A stretch of 64,000 nucleotides of DNA from Lachnospiraceae bacterium (GTDB taxonomy: Bacteria > Bacillota > Clostridia > Lachnospirales > Lachnospiraceae). A program made the position numbers and the translations under genes. Below the pieces are notes generated by a model, which was given only the letters and a program-made list of their open reading frames with translations, searched no databases and was not told the DNA's origin. Shown here one piece after another: positions 40,864 to 48,513 of the stretch. The stretch covers positions 3,692,501-3,756,500 of the forward strand of contig AP025573.1 of the NCBI GenBank assembly GCA_022845895.1, given 5' to 3'. The number at the start of each line of letters is the position of its first letter. Position 1 is the stretch's first letter.

Positions 40864-41379
40864 CTACATTTTCTTTACTTCTGCGAAACTGATTTCTACC
40901 GGCGTTTCGCGGCCGAATAACTCAACATTGATCGTCAGGCTCTGCTTTGGAATGTTCAGCGCCTGGATTACTCCAACCGTATCTGCCCATGCCCCGGCTA
41001 TTACCTGGACGGTATCGCCCACTTCAAAGTCAATGACAATGTTCTCCTGCTTGATTCCAAGCGGCGCCATCTCCGCATCCGTCAGCGGAACCGGTTTGGA
41101 GCCCGGCCCGACAAATCCTGTCACGCCTCTCGTGTTGCGGACAACATACCATGTGTCGTCATTCATAATCATATGGATGAGCACATAACCCGGAAACATC
41201 TTTTTCTGTGTCGCCTTCTGGACGCCGTTCTTCAGTTCCACTACATCCTGCATGGGAACACGGACTTCTAATATCTGTTCTTCCAGATGCCGGTTTTCGA
41301 TTGTCTTATCAATGTTGGCCTTTACTTTGTTCTCATACCCTGAATAGGTATGAACAACGTACCATTTTGCCTCTGACAT
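40864..41379 (-). CDS. nusG: Transcription elongation/termination factor NusG
   Basis: NusG of 171 residues. The NGN domain begins WYVVHTYSGYENKVKANID and contains MFPGYVLIHM and VRNTRGVTGFVG; the C-terminal KOW domain starts at FEVGDTVQVIAGAWADTVGVIQ. It contacts RNA polymerase during elongation. Position between secE and rplK is canonical. Confidence 0.98.
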   Translation of the reverse strand: MSEAKWYVVHTYSGYENKVKANIDKTIENRHLEEQILEVRVPMQDVVELKNGVQKATQKKMFPGYVLIHMIMNDDTWYVVRNTRGVTGFVGPGSKPVPLTDAEMAPLGIKQENIVIDFEVGDTVQVIAGAWADTVGVIQALNIPKQSLTINVELFGRETPVEISFAEVKKM

Positions 41380-41412
41380 AAAATCACCTTTCTTGCCTGC
41401 AGTTTATCAGTG

Positions 41413-41607
41413 CTATCTTACTAATAAATCCACTCCGTTCTGTACGAGAAAATCAATAACTGCGATAATGATTCCCAGTACAACAGACACAGAAACGACT
41501 GCCGCTGTCTGTTTTGCAAGTGTCATCTTATCTGGCCAAATGATCTTCCTGAATTCTGCCTTAAGTCCTTTGAACCAGCTCTTCTTCTGAGTTTTTTGTT
41601 CAGCCAT
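41413..41607 (-). CDS. secE: Preprotein translocase subunit SecE
   Basis: Small SecYEG subunit of 64 residues with one C-terminal membrane helix (AAVVSVSVVLGIIIAVIDFLV) after the conserved amphipathic WFKGLKAEFRKIIWPDK. The ATG at 41607 has AAGGAG eight bases upstream; an earlier GTG at 41616 would be too close to it. There is no tRNA-Trp gene in the 22 bases between rpmG and secE. Confidence 0.96.
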   Translation of the reverse strand: MAEQKTQKKSWFKGLKAEFRKIIWPDKMTLAKQTAAVVSVSVVLGIIIAVIDFLVQNGVDLLVR

Positions 41608-41629
41608 GACATCCACTCCTTTGCGGCGA

Positions 41630-41779
41630 CTATTTTGTTTCCTTGTGCAATGTGTGTGACTTGCAGAATTTACAGTACTTCTTAGTCTCCATGCGTTCCG
41701 GATGCGTTTTCTTATCCTTCGTCATGTTGTAGTTACGCTGCTTGCATTCTGTACATTCCAATGTGATTCTTGTACGCAC
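41630..41779 (-). CDS. rpmG: 50S ribosomal protein L33
   Basis: A 49-residue protein beginning [17 protein letters not shown] and ending HTLHKETK. Both zinc-binding pairs are kept (CTEC and CKFC), so this is the zinc form. The start codon is GTG, five bases after AGGTGG. It heads the rpmG-secE-nusG-rplK-rplA unit. Confidence 0.95.
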   Translation of the reverse strand: MRTRITLECTECKQRNYNMTKDKKTHPERMETKKYCKFCKSHTLHKETK

Positions 41780-41884
41780 AACTTCCACCTCGCTTTATGT
41801 TTCTTAATTAACGTGTTACCTGGCAGCTTGCGAGGCTGCCCGTTTTTAGGCATAAAAAAAAGACCTACTTCCATTCGCTCGGAT

Positions 41885-41913
41885 ATTGTATCATATATAC
41901 CGGAAAAAAGCAA
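41885..41913 (-). promoter_or_regulatory. Promoter of the rpmG-rplA unit
   Basis: TTGCTT (41913-41908), 17 bases, TACAAT (41890-41885). The leader of about 100 bases contains a T8 run but no strong hairpin. The stretch 41914-42059 shows no gene apart from a 20-codon coding-like scrap without a ribosome site. Confidence 0.65.
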
Positions 41914-42059
41914 GTCTTTTTCTTGCTTTATAGCACTTTCGCTCAGGTTATCTTCTGCTTGATAATCTCAACTTCCTTTCCTGAATAAGATCTATCTCAG
42001 CAAGCAGAGAACTCTCCTGTTCCGTGAACCTCTCATCCACTCTTTTTACCAGCTCAACG

Positions 42060-42098
42060 AAAAAAGGGCCCGTGGACCATCGTCCACAGGGCACCTTT
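42060..42098 (-). terminator. Terminator after the cold-shock gene
   Basis: GCCC-GTGGAC pairs with GTCCAC-GGGC across GATG (one bulged base) and runs into CTTTTTT on the minus strand, 11 bases after the stop. Confidence 0.85.
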
Positions 42099-42108
42099 TT
42101 GCATCCAT

Positions 42109-42312
42109 CTATGCAGCGTATACGTTGACTGCCTGATTTCCACGGTTACCAGCAGTAATATCAAATGTTACTGACTGGCCATCCTCTAATGATTTAAAAC
42201 CATCTGATGCGATACCTGAAAAATGTACAAATACATCTTCTCCGTCTGCCTCGTTTGTGATAAATCCAAATCCTTTTTGTGCGTTAAACCACTTTACTGT
42301 ACCTTTATTCAT
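42109..42312 (-). CDS. Cold-shock protein, CspA family
   Basis: RNA-binding protein of 67 residues, one S1-like fold. RNP1 (KGFGFI) and RNP2 (VFVHF) are intact; the start is [12 protein letters not shown] with AGGAGG nine bases upstream. It acts as an RNA chaperone in the cytoplasm. A long leader with a strong inverted repeat precedes it, which fits temperature-dependent translation. Confidence 0.95.
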   Translation of the reverse strand: MNKGTVKWFNAQKGFGFITNEADGEDVFVHFSGIASDGFKSLEDGQSVTFDITAGNRGNQAVNVYAA

Positions 42313-42360
42313 GAAAGATACCTCCTGATATTTTATTATATTTCTCGTTAAAATCAAAAA

Positions 42361-42416
42361 TCACATATTTTTGTAAATCATCAAATTAAGATATCATGAC
42401 TTACAAAAATATGTGA
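42361..42416 (-). promoter_or_regulatory. Inverted repeat in the cold-shock leader
   Basis: Perfect 16-bp arms TCACATATTTTTGTAA (42361-42376) and TTACAAAAATATGTGA (42401-42416) with a 24-base loop lie between the promoter and the ribosome site. AT-rich long stems of this type could melt or switch with temperature. Confidence 0.6.
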
Positions 42417-42444
42417 ATCCAAATCTCATTTAAAATACTTCCTC

Positions 42445-42473
42445 ATATTATCATGTAACGCTTCGACTGTCAA
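42445..42473 (-). promoter_or_regulatory. Promoter of the cold-shock gene
   Basis: TTGACA (42473-42468), 17 bases, TAATAT (42450-42445). The predicted leader is about 125 bases, unusually long for a 67-codon gene but normal for cspA-type mRNAs. Confidence 0.75.
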
Positions 42474-42530
42474 GTAACTTTCAAAGAATAACTTTTTAGA
42501 ATTGTATCTGATGAGGCTTTGCAAGATATT

Positions 42531-42560
42531 CCGGCTGTGCACACATTGTCGCACAGCCGG
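42531..42560 (-). terminator. Stem-loop after the creatininase gene
   Basis: A 10-bp perfect stem CCGGCTGTGC/GCACAGCCGG with a 10-base loop lies 22 bases past the creatininase stop. There is no T-run, so it may be a weak or Rho-assisted end. Confidence 0.5.
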
Positions 42561-42582
42561 AGATTGGTCTCTTACTCCTCTT

Positions 42583-43341
42583 CTACTTACATGCAAACTC
42601 TTTCATTTCCTCCAGGAATCCCCGGATAAACGCAACGGATATATCAAGCGCTTCCTGCCCGAGTTCAGCCGTCGAATCCTTCGGGTCAAACGGACCGAAC
42701 CACCCGCTTGGAGCTATCTCTTTCGTATCTCTCACAAGGCGGACCGTGCCGCCCTTATAGCGGACCGCCTGTATATAGGCAGCCTCTACATTATCGGAAG
42801 GATGCTGCGGATTCATAGGCTGCCCAAGCTCCAGGTGCACCGCATCCGGGTCGACCGCCATCATAGCGGACGTCTCCAGGATATCGCCGTGGCCGCCCCG
42901 GAACTTCTCATCCAGCTCTGCCACAAGGCTCCACCAGTCTATGCTGGCGCAGATACCGCCCTTATGATAGACTTCGAGCGCCGCGCGGTCGATGGAAGGC
43001 GTATTGCCGCCATGTCCGTTCAGTATGGCAAACCTTTTCACCCCATGCTGCATAAGCGAGTCCATGATTCCGTGCAGAACCATATACAGCCCCTCATATC
43101 CGATATTGATACTGCCTTCAAAGCTCAGGTGATAAGGACAGACGCCGTACGGAACCGTAGGAGCAATGATCACATCTTCCATGTCAGCCACATGGTCCGC
43201 CAGATATGTCGGCACCATATAATCTGTTCCAAGCGCACACTGGGCGCCGTGCTGCTCCGTGCTTCCCACCGGTATCACAAGCACCGGGTCTTTCTGAAAC
43301 GCCTCTTTTGCCTGGGCTGTCGTCATCTTACCAAGATACAT
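42583..43341 (-). CDS. Creatininase family amidohydrolase
   Basis: Metal-dependent amidohydrolase of 252 residues. Ligands line up with those of creatininase: E29 and H31 in VGSTEQHG, D40 in GTDYMVP, NGHGGN near 108-113, and E156 in HGDILETS. The family also includes mycofactocin and formamidopyrimidine enzymes, so creatinine is not certain. It is the last gene of an operon with an SSF symporter, suggesting that the symporter imports its substrate. Confidence 0.85.
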   Translation of the reverse strand: MYLGKMTTAQAKEAFQKDPVLVIPVGSTEQHGAQCALGTDYMVPTYLADHVADMEDVIIAPTVPYGVCPYHLSFEGSINIGYEGLYMVLHGIMDSLMQHGVKRFAILNGHGGNTPSIDRAALEVYHKGGICASIDWWSLVAELDEKFRGGHGDILETSAMMAVDPDAVHLELGQPMNPQHPSDNVEAAYIQAVRYKGGTVRLVRDTKEIAPSGWFGPFDPKDSTAELGQEALDISVAFIRGFLEEMKEFACK

Positions 43342-43367
43342 CTAACTACCTCCTCTTTTATATGGCA

Positions 43368-44852
43368 CTAACCTTTCTGTAACAGTTTGAAGTGCCGGTC
43401 AATGGTCTCCTGCGGCGGAGCCTGTGTCAGCTTGCTGACAATTACCATCGTGACTGCGCCGAGTATCGTCGCCGGGAACAGTGCATGGAATCCATGGGCC
43501 AGTTCCTTCACTTCCGGAATAAGCGTAAAGCTAAGAAGAGCGATCACGCCTACCGCCACAGCAGCTATGGCGCCCGGGGCCGTCGATTTCTTCCAGTACA
43601 TTCCAAACAGGATCGGCACGACGAAGACCGCCATTCCGGAAAAGGCAAACAAGTTGATCTCAAAGATGCTGCCGGGCTGGAATACGCCAAAGAGTATAAC
43701 GACCAGGCCAATCAATATGGTGACAACTTTGGACAATTTCATGACGCTCTCATCTGTCGCCTTCTTGTTCACTATCTTCTGATAGATATCACGTGTCACG
43801 GCTCCGGTCGTAGTGACAAGGATGCCGTCGATGGTAGACATTCCTGCCGCCACGATTCCGGCGATGAACAGGGAGGCCAGGAACGGATTCAGCCCTCTCT
43901 GCAGAATCATAGGAACAATCTGGTCCGCCTTCTCAATATTCTGGATGGACGCGATTCCATTGACGCCGGCCCATTCGATCAGCGTGGCGGAGACAAACAT
44001 CCCTCCTGTACCGAGCAGTATGGCCTTGAACATCGTCTTATGGTCCTTCATCGTAAAGAATTTCGTAAACAGGTGGGGCTGCCCCATCGTGAAGAAGGAC
44101 CAGAGCACGATGTTGGACACGTAGTAAGCCCACGGCATATACCCGTTAGCCCCGGGGAAGGTCAGGTATGATTCATTCATATTCTGAAGCGTACTGTTGA
44201 TATTGTCAAAGCCGCCTCCCATTACGATTGATACAATAAATGTAACAACCGCGGTTCCTATCATAAGGGAACCCTGGATGACATCGGTCATCATCGCCCC
44301 CTTCATTCCGCCGCTCATACAATATAGTATAACGATGACTCCCATTCCTACAACCCCTACCCACTCAGGCAGGCCGGTAAATACATGCACGATGACTCCC
44401 GCGCCGATAATCTGTGCTCCCATCATCGGGATGAGGAAAAACAGCATCATGACGCCGAGTACGCCGCTCATGGATCTGGAGTGATAACGGTCGGTCAGAT
44501 AATCCGCCATCGTAAGAAAACCATATTCATGCCCGAGCGTCACGAGCTTTCTTCCTATCAGCAGCGCCGGCAGAATCATACAGAAGACAGCGCCCGGTAC
44601 AGAGATAGCCATGCCGGCATATCCTACCCCATATATCGTTCCTGGTGTCCCTAGGAACGTACCCATAGAAAACTGTGTGGAAAAATAAGCGATACCGCTT
44701 ACGATAACACCTGCTTTTCCGCTGAGGACGAAGAAATCGCCGAGACTCTTCGTCTTTCTGCTGGCGTACCAGCCGATAAATGCCATAATACCTAGATATA
44801 TAACCAGAACCGTGTAAAATGGTGCCGGTGATGGTTGGATTGCTTCAGACAT
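43368..44852 (-). CDS. Sodium:solute symporter (SSF family)
   Basis: Membrane transporter of 494 residues with about 13 helices. It opens FYTVLVIYLGIMAFIGWYASRKTKSLGDFFVLSGK; the SSF features STQFSMGTFLGTPGTIYGVGY, FIAGIVAAGMSTIDGILVTTTGAVTRDIY and FAFSGMAVFVVPILFGMYWKK are present. The start overlaps the previous stop (TAATG). A small membrane protein precedes it, as often found for pantothenate-type symporters. Substrate unknown; the linked creatininase suggests an amide or cyclic ureide. Confidence 0.92.
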   Translation of the reverse strand: MSEAIQPSPAPFYTVLVIYLGIMAFIGWYASRKTKSLGDFFVLSGKAGVIVSGIAYFSTQFSMGTFLGTPGTIYGVGYAGMAISVPGAVFCMILPALLIGRKLVTLGHEYGFLTMADYLTDRYHSRSMSGVLGVMMLFFLIPMMGAQIIGAGVIVHVFTGLPEWVGVVGMGVIVILYCMSGGMKGAMMTDVIQGSLMIGTAVVTFIVSIVMGGGFDNINSTLQNMNESYLTFPGANGYMPWAYYVSNIVLWSFFTMGQPHLFTKFFTMKDHKTMFKAILLGTGGMFVSATLIEWAGVNGIASIQNIEKADQIVPMILQRGLNPFLASLFIAGIVAAGMSTIDGILVTTTGAVTRDIYQKIVNKKATDESVMKLSKVVTILIGLVVILFGVFQPGSIFEINLFAFSGMAVFVVPILFGMYWKKSTAPGAIAAVAVGVIALLSFTLIPEVKELAHGFHALFPATILGAVTMVIVSKLTQAPPQETIDRHFKLLQKG

Positions 44853-45124
44853 TATTCCTCTCCCCCTTCCGTAACTTCCTCGTTCTTCTCATCATACACG
44901 TGGTACTCTTTTCGCTTCATACACATTCTGTAATAGACGATAATCAGGGCAAACGTAACCGCCGTATGTACGAACCATCCGAAGATATATGAGGGAATCC
45001 CTCCTATAGCCGGAATATAGGTTTCGCTGTAAAAGAACGGAAACGGAATCATGATGATAACGAACATGATCAGAAAGATTACAAGCCATGTGCGCTCAAA
45101 GTGTTTTTCAAATAGTTTTTTCAT
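44852..45124 (-). CDS. Small membrane protein linked to an SSF symporter
   Basis: A 90-residue protein with two hydrophobic helices (about 12-32 and 44-66) and a charged C-terminus (KRKEYHVYDEKNEE). It resembles the short membrane partners (DUF997/YhdT-like or DUF3311-like) encoded just before SSF transporters. The start at 45124 is the ATG of MKKLFEKHFERTWL. Its stop overlaps the symporter start by one base, implying tight coupling. Confidence 0.75.
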   Translation of the reverse strand: MKKLFEKHFERTWLVIFLIMFVIIMIPFPFFYSETYIPAIGGIPSYIFGWFVHTAVTFALIIVYYRMCMKRKEYHVYDEKNEEVTEGGEE

Positions 45125-45210
45125 TGCTGCTTCTCTCCTCCCTTTTTGTACTTCCTTCTGCAAAGCTGACCTACTTTATTTGTCATGAGATATACAGAAT
45201 TCTCAAAAAA

Positions 45211-45277
45211 TAAAGTATTTACTTTACTTTTTAATTATTATTATACATATAACAGCAAAATTGTAAAGTATTTACTT
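45211..45277. promoter_or_regulatory. Paired operators in the symporter/RpiR intergenic region
   Basis: The motif TAAAGTATTTACTT occurs twice: as the palindrome TAAAGTATTTACTTTA (45211-45226) and at 45264-45277, 53 bases apart centre to centre, about five helical turns. The right copy overlaps the -35 boxes of both divergent promoters; the left copy lies just downstream of the symporter start site. Confidence 0.65.
45240..45267 (-). promoter_or_regulatory. Promoter of the symporter-creatininase operon
   Basis: TTTACA (45267-45262), 16 bases, TATAAT (45245-45240), with the RpiR-type operators placed for repression. Confidence 0.65.
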
Positions 45278-45304
45278 GCAAAATGTTTATGGATTCTTTA
45301 TATT
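45276..45304 (+). promoter_or_regulatory. Promoter of the RpiR gene and following gene
   Basis: TTGCAA (45276-45281), 17 bases, TATATT (45299-45304), overlapping the right operator copy at its edge. Confidence 0.6.
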
Positions 45305-45379
45305 TATTTTATAGGCAGTTTATGGCGTATCACCGCCGTCTGTTTTTTATAAGGGTACTATATATGGAAAGGAAACAAC

Positions 45380-46216
45380 ATGGACATATTACAGAGAATC
45401 CGGGATATGTATCCCGCATTGACAAAGAAGCAGAAGGGAATCGCAGACTATCTGATGGAAAATCCAGAGGACGTCTGCTATATCACTCTGGCCCAGCTGA
45501 GCCAGCAGACAGCCTCTTCCGAGCTGACCCTGCTGCGCTTCTGTGAAAAAATAGGCTGTTCCAGCTTCCTGGAGCTTAAGAATGAATTCAGGGAATACAC
45601 CCAGCATATGATACGCCTGCTCTCTGCGCCGGCTTATTTTCCACCTGAACATGCGTCTTGCTCCGCAAAGGAGGCGCTGCTGACAGACATCTGCCGTCAG
45701 GAAGCAGCCGCGGTCGCTGATTTCTCAGCTTCATTCAATCCGGAATCCATCGTGGCTGCCGCCGGGCAGATCAAAAAGAGCAGACGGATTTTTATTTTTG
45801 CCCATGACATCTCCAAGATACTCGGTGAATTTCTGGAAGCAAGGCTCCGGCTTTTATATTTCAAAGCGACCCTCATCGATCTGGCCGACCTGGCCGAGAC
45901 GCAGAACCGCCTGCAGCATCTCTGCGAGGGTGACCTTGTCATCTTCTTTTCCTTCCCCAAGTATTATTACCCGATGGGGAGCATTGCCAGGAAAGCGGCC
46001 GACACAGGCGTCCCTATCCTGACCATCACCGACAGCATCTCTTCGCCGGCGGCCGAGCACAGTACCCACCTGCTCCTATGCAAGACTTCGACGAAGATGT
46101 TCTACAACTCGCTGACGCTGCCGATGACAGCCTTGAATCTTCTCGCGTCCTGCCTCGTCATCGACATGGTTCCGGAGGCGGAGCGAAAAGACTTCAAAAA
46201 GACCCTGTCGTCCTGA
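45380..46216 (+). CDS. RpiR/MurR family transcriptional regulator
   Basis: Regulator of 278 residues. The N-terminal HTH_6 domain reads RIRDMYPALTKKQKGIADYLMENP and TLAQLSQQTASSELTLLRFCEKIGCSSFLELKNEF; the SIS sugar-phosphate-binding domain covers about residues 115-250. It diverges from the symporter-creatininase operon and probably controls it through the paired operators. SIS domains usually bind phosphosugars, which is odd for a creatininase operon. Confidence 0.9.
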   Translation: MDILQRIRDMYPALTKKQKGIADYLMENPEDVCYITLAQLSQQTASSELTLLRFCEKIGCSSFLELKNEFREYTQHMIRLLSAPAYFPPEHASCSAKEALLTDICRQEAAAVADFSASFNPESIVAAAGQIKKSRRIFIFAHDISKILGEFLEARLRLLYFKATLIDLADLAETQNRLQHLCEGDLVIFFSFPKYYYPMGSIARKAADTGVPILTITDSISSPAAEHSTHLLLCKTSTKMFYNSLTLPMTALNLLASCLVIDMVPEAERKDFKKTLSS

Positions 46217-46278
46217 GCCGGCGCAGCCAAAGCCAATTCAAGTACCAGAATATATAATAATCACAGGAGGTATCACAT

Positions 46279-47346
46279 ATGGAAATAGGAGGGTTCTTCC
46301 CCTACGAAAAGAACAGTTCTGAAACAAACGGTTACATAGACCTCGTCTGTCCGGACGCAGGCGGCGTAAGCCACCTCATGTCCGGGCGCTGTGCCATCTA
46401 TCTCTGCCTGCAGGATTCCATGCTCACAGATACGAAACGGACAGCTTATCTCCCGGCATATACGTGCGAGACGGTAAGCGGCTGTTTCGTCAAAGCAGGA
46501 TATAAGATCTACTACTACGACGTAGACCAGAGCCTCGTACCGCAGTTTGACGACAGCCTCATTGACAAGATCAGCTTTCTGCTCATCTGCGGCTATTACG
46601 GCTTTTCTACTTTTGATACTGATTTTGTCAGAACATGCAGGGACCGGGGCGTGACGGTCATGCAGGACACGACCCACACAGCCTTCTCACCGTCCGGGCC
46701 CTGCCCCGACACTGACTATGTCGCGGTCAGCCTCCGCAAATGGATGGGGGTAACCTCCGGGGGACTGGCGTTCAAACGCACCGGACGCTTTGGCGTATCG
46801 CCCGTCCCCGCAGATAAAGAGCATCTCAAGATAAGGGACAGGGCGCTCCGGACAAGAGAAGAATACGAGAGAACCGGAGACGAGGCCTTGAATAAGAAGA
46901 GTGCCGATGCATTCTGGGAAGCAGAATGGATGCTGCGGGAAATCTTCGACATGCAGGAAGGCGACGGCGAATCCCTTCAGACAATCCTCCATTACCCGCT
47001 TGCCGAGGCCGTCAAGAAGCGCCGCGGTAATTATGCGTATCTGCTGGAGCATCTCCCTGACAATCCATCGGTACGGCCTGTATTTCCCCATCTTCCGCAG
47101 GACACCTGCCCTATGTTCTTCCCCTTCCTCTGCGAAGACAGGGAATCCCTCATGAAGCACCTGGCAGCCGCCGGCATACCGCCGAAAGTATACTGGCCTG
47201 TACCACCCTTCATAGACATCGAAAAGTATCCTGGCGCACATTACATCTATGAACATATCATGTCCATCAGCTGCGACCAGCGCTTTACAAGGGACGATAT
47301 GCAGCGCGTGGCCGATGTATTTCAGGAATTTACGGAAGGCCGGTGA
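46279..47346 (+). CDS. PLP-dependent aminotransferase-fold protein (DegT/DnrJ/StrS-like)
   Basis: Protein of 355 residues with a DegT-like fold. MSGRCAIYLCL matches the cofactor-phosphate segment, MQDTTHTAF supplies the cofactor-ring Asp, and SLRKWMGVTSGGLAF contains the lysine that would bind pyridoxal phosphate. The start MEIGGFFPYE is shared by a group of uncharacterised proteins. It follows RpiR by 62 bases with AGGAGG. No sugar-nucleotide genes are nearby, so a cell-surface sugar role is not supported by context. Function unknown. Confidence 0.7.
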   Translation: MEIGGFFPYEKNSSETNGYIDLVCPDAGGVSHLMSGRCAIYLCLQDSMLTDTKRTAYLPAYTCETVSGCFVKAGYKIYYYDVDQSLVPQFDDSLIDKISFLLICGYYGFSTFDTDFVRTCRDRGVTVMQDTTHTAFSPSGPCPDTDYVAVSLRKWMGVTSGGLAFKRTGRFGVSPVPADKEHLKIRDRALRTREEYERTGDEALNKKSADAFWEAEWMLREIFDMQEGDGESLQTILHYPLAEAVKKRRGNYAYLLEHLPDNPSVRPVFPHLPQDTCPMFFPFLCEDRESLMKHLAAAGIPPKVYWPVPPFIDIEKYPGAHYIYEHIMSISCDQRFTRDDMQRVADVFQEFTEGR

Positions 47347-47379
47347 CGCAGCAGCTGTCCTGCCGAAAGATCACATGAG

Positions 47380-47410
47380 AGAAAGGGAGTGCCAGATGCA
47401 CTCCCTTTCT
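47380..47410. terminator. Bidirectional terminator between convergent genes
   Basis: A 13-bp stem AGAAAGGGAGTGC/GCACTCCCTTTCT with a five-base loop lies between the aminotransferase-like gene and the convergent binding-protein gene. T-runs are short on both sides. Confidence 0.75.
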
Positions 47411-47418
47411 TACGTGGA

Positions 47419-48435
47419 TTATTTCAGATATTCATCAACATTGTCTTTCGTTACAAGCACAAAAGATATCATGACTTCCTTCTCTGTCGCCTCACCGTTT
47501 AAGGCCTTCTTTATCAGATCTATGGCTCCTTCCACCTGTGCAGGACCATCCTGCAGCACCGTGGCACCCATTTCGCCGTCTTTTACCATCTGCAGCGGAT
47601 TCTCATTCCCATCCACGCCTACGCAGACAATATCTTCTCTCCCCGCGTCGTTGCATGCCTTCTGAGCCGCCGAGGACATATCGTCGTTGTCACAGATGAT
47701 CGCCTTCAGTTCATCTTTGTACTGGTTCATCATATCTGTCGCTACATTGGCCGCCTTATCCGCCTGCCATTCACACGGGAAATCCCCAACGGATTCAAAC
47801 TTGCCGTTATCCTTCATGATATTCTCTATGCCTTCTCCCCGCTGAATCTGGGCGGAATTGCCGATAACGCCCTGGCAGTGCGCATATTTTCCGCCGTCCG
47901 GCACATTATCGATGACCCACTGTGCCAGCATCTCGCCCGCTTCCACATCGTTCGGGCCTACATAGGCCATCGCCACATCGTCCGTACTGTCTGTCTTGGA
48001 ATTAACGACAATCACCTTGATGCCTGCATCGGCCATCTTGGTGACAGCCGCATCGGAAGCGCTCGCTTCCGCCGGCAGGATGATTACATAATCACAGTTC
48101 TTCGCAATACACTCGTCGGCGCGGTCAATCTGCTTGTTGGCATCCGTCTCGCCATCCAGAATACCCGTCCAGTCATCAATCGTTCCATCCTTCTTCAGCC
48201 CATCAAACGTCTCCTTAGCATAATCATTAATCGGGGCGTGGAACGGGTCAACGATATTCTTGGAGATATATCCGCAGATTATCTTGCCGTCTCCGTTCAC
48301 GTCGCCGACTTTTGCATCTTCTGTCTTGGCCTTGTCGTCTTTTTTACCTTCATCCTTGTTGTCTGAACCGCATCCGGCCGCCAATACGGCTGTCATCATG
48401 ACGCAGAGCAGTACGCTTAACACTTTTCTTTTCAT
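47419..48435 (-). CDS. Sugar-binding lipoprotein of the second ABC importer
   Basis: Receptor of 338 residues. The signal peptide ends in lipobox AAGC; the type I fold shows IICGYISKNIVDPFHAPINDYAKE, CDYVIILPAEASASDAAV, KVIVVNSKTDST and AIICDNDDMSSAAQKACNDAG. The ATG at 48435 has AGGAGG upstream. It is the last gene of the ATPase-permease-receptor operon. The ligand is probably a hexose or a modified hexose, judged from the linked enzymes. Confidence 0.88.
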   Translation of the reverse strand: MKRKVLSVLLCVMMTAVLAAGCGSDNKDEGKKDDKAKTEDAKVGDVNGDGKIICGYISKNIVDPFHAPINDYAKETFDGLKKDGTIDDWTGILDGETDANKQIDRADECIAKNCDYVIILPAEASASDAAVTKMADAGIKVIVVNSKTDSTDDVAMAYVGPNDVEAGEMLAQWVIDNVPDGGKYAHCQGVIGNSAQIQRGEGIENIMKDNGKFESVGDFPCEWQADKAANVATDMMNQYKDELKAIICDNDDMSSAAQKACNDAGREDIVCVGVDGNENPLQMVKDGEMGATVLQDGPAQVEGAIDLIKKALNGEATEKEVMISFVLVTKDNVDEYLK

Positions 48436-48513
48436 TTTCGTTCCTCCTTCTAATTTGAATAAACTCTTTATAATCAAGAGGCTCCTCCCGCCTCCTAACT
48501 ATCACCCGGCAAA

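Noticed and set aside
41608..41629. Possible tRNA-Trp gene between rpmG and secE, as in some bacteria
   Set aside because: The gap is only 22 bases and holds just the secE ribosome site.
41998..42058. Short minus-strand frame (DERFTEQESSLLR) between the cold-shock terminator and the rpmG promoter
   Set aside because: Only about 15-20 codons, no ribosome site; probably residual sequence.
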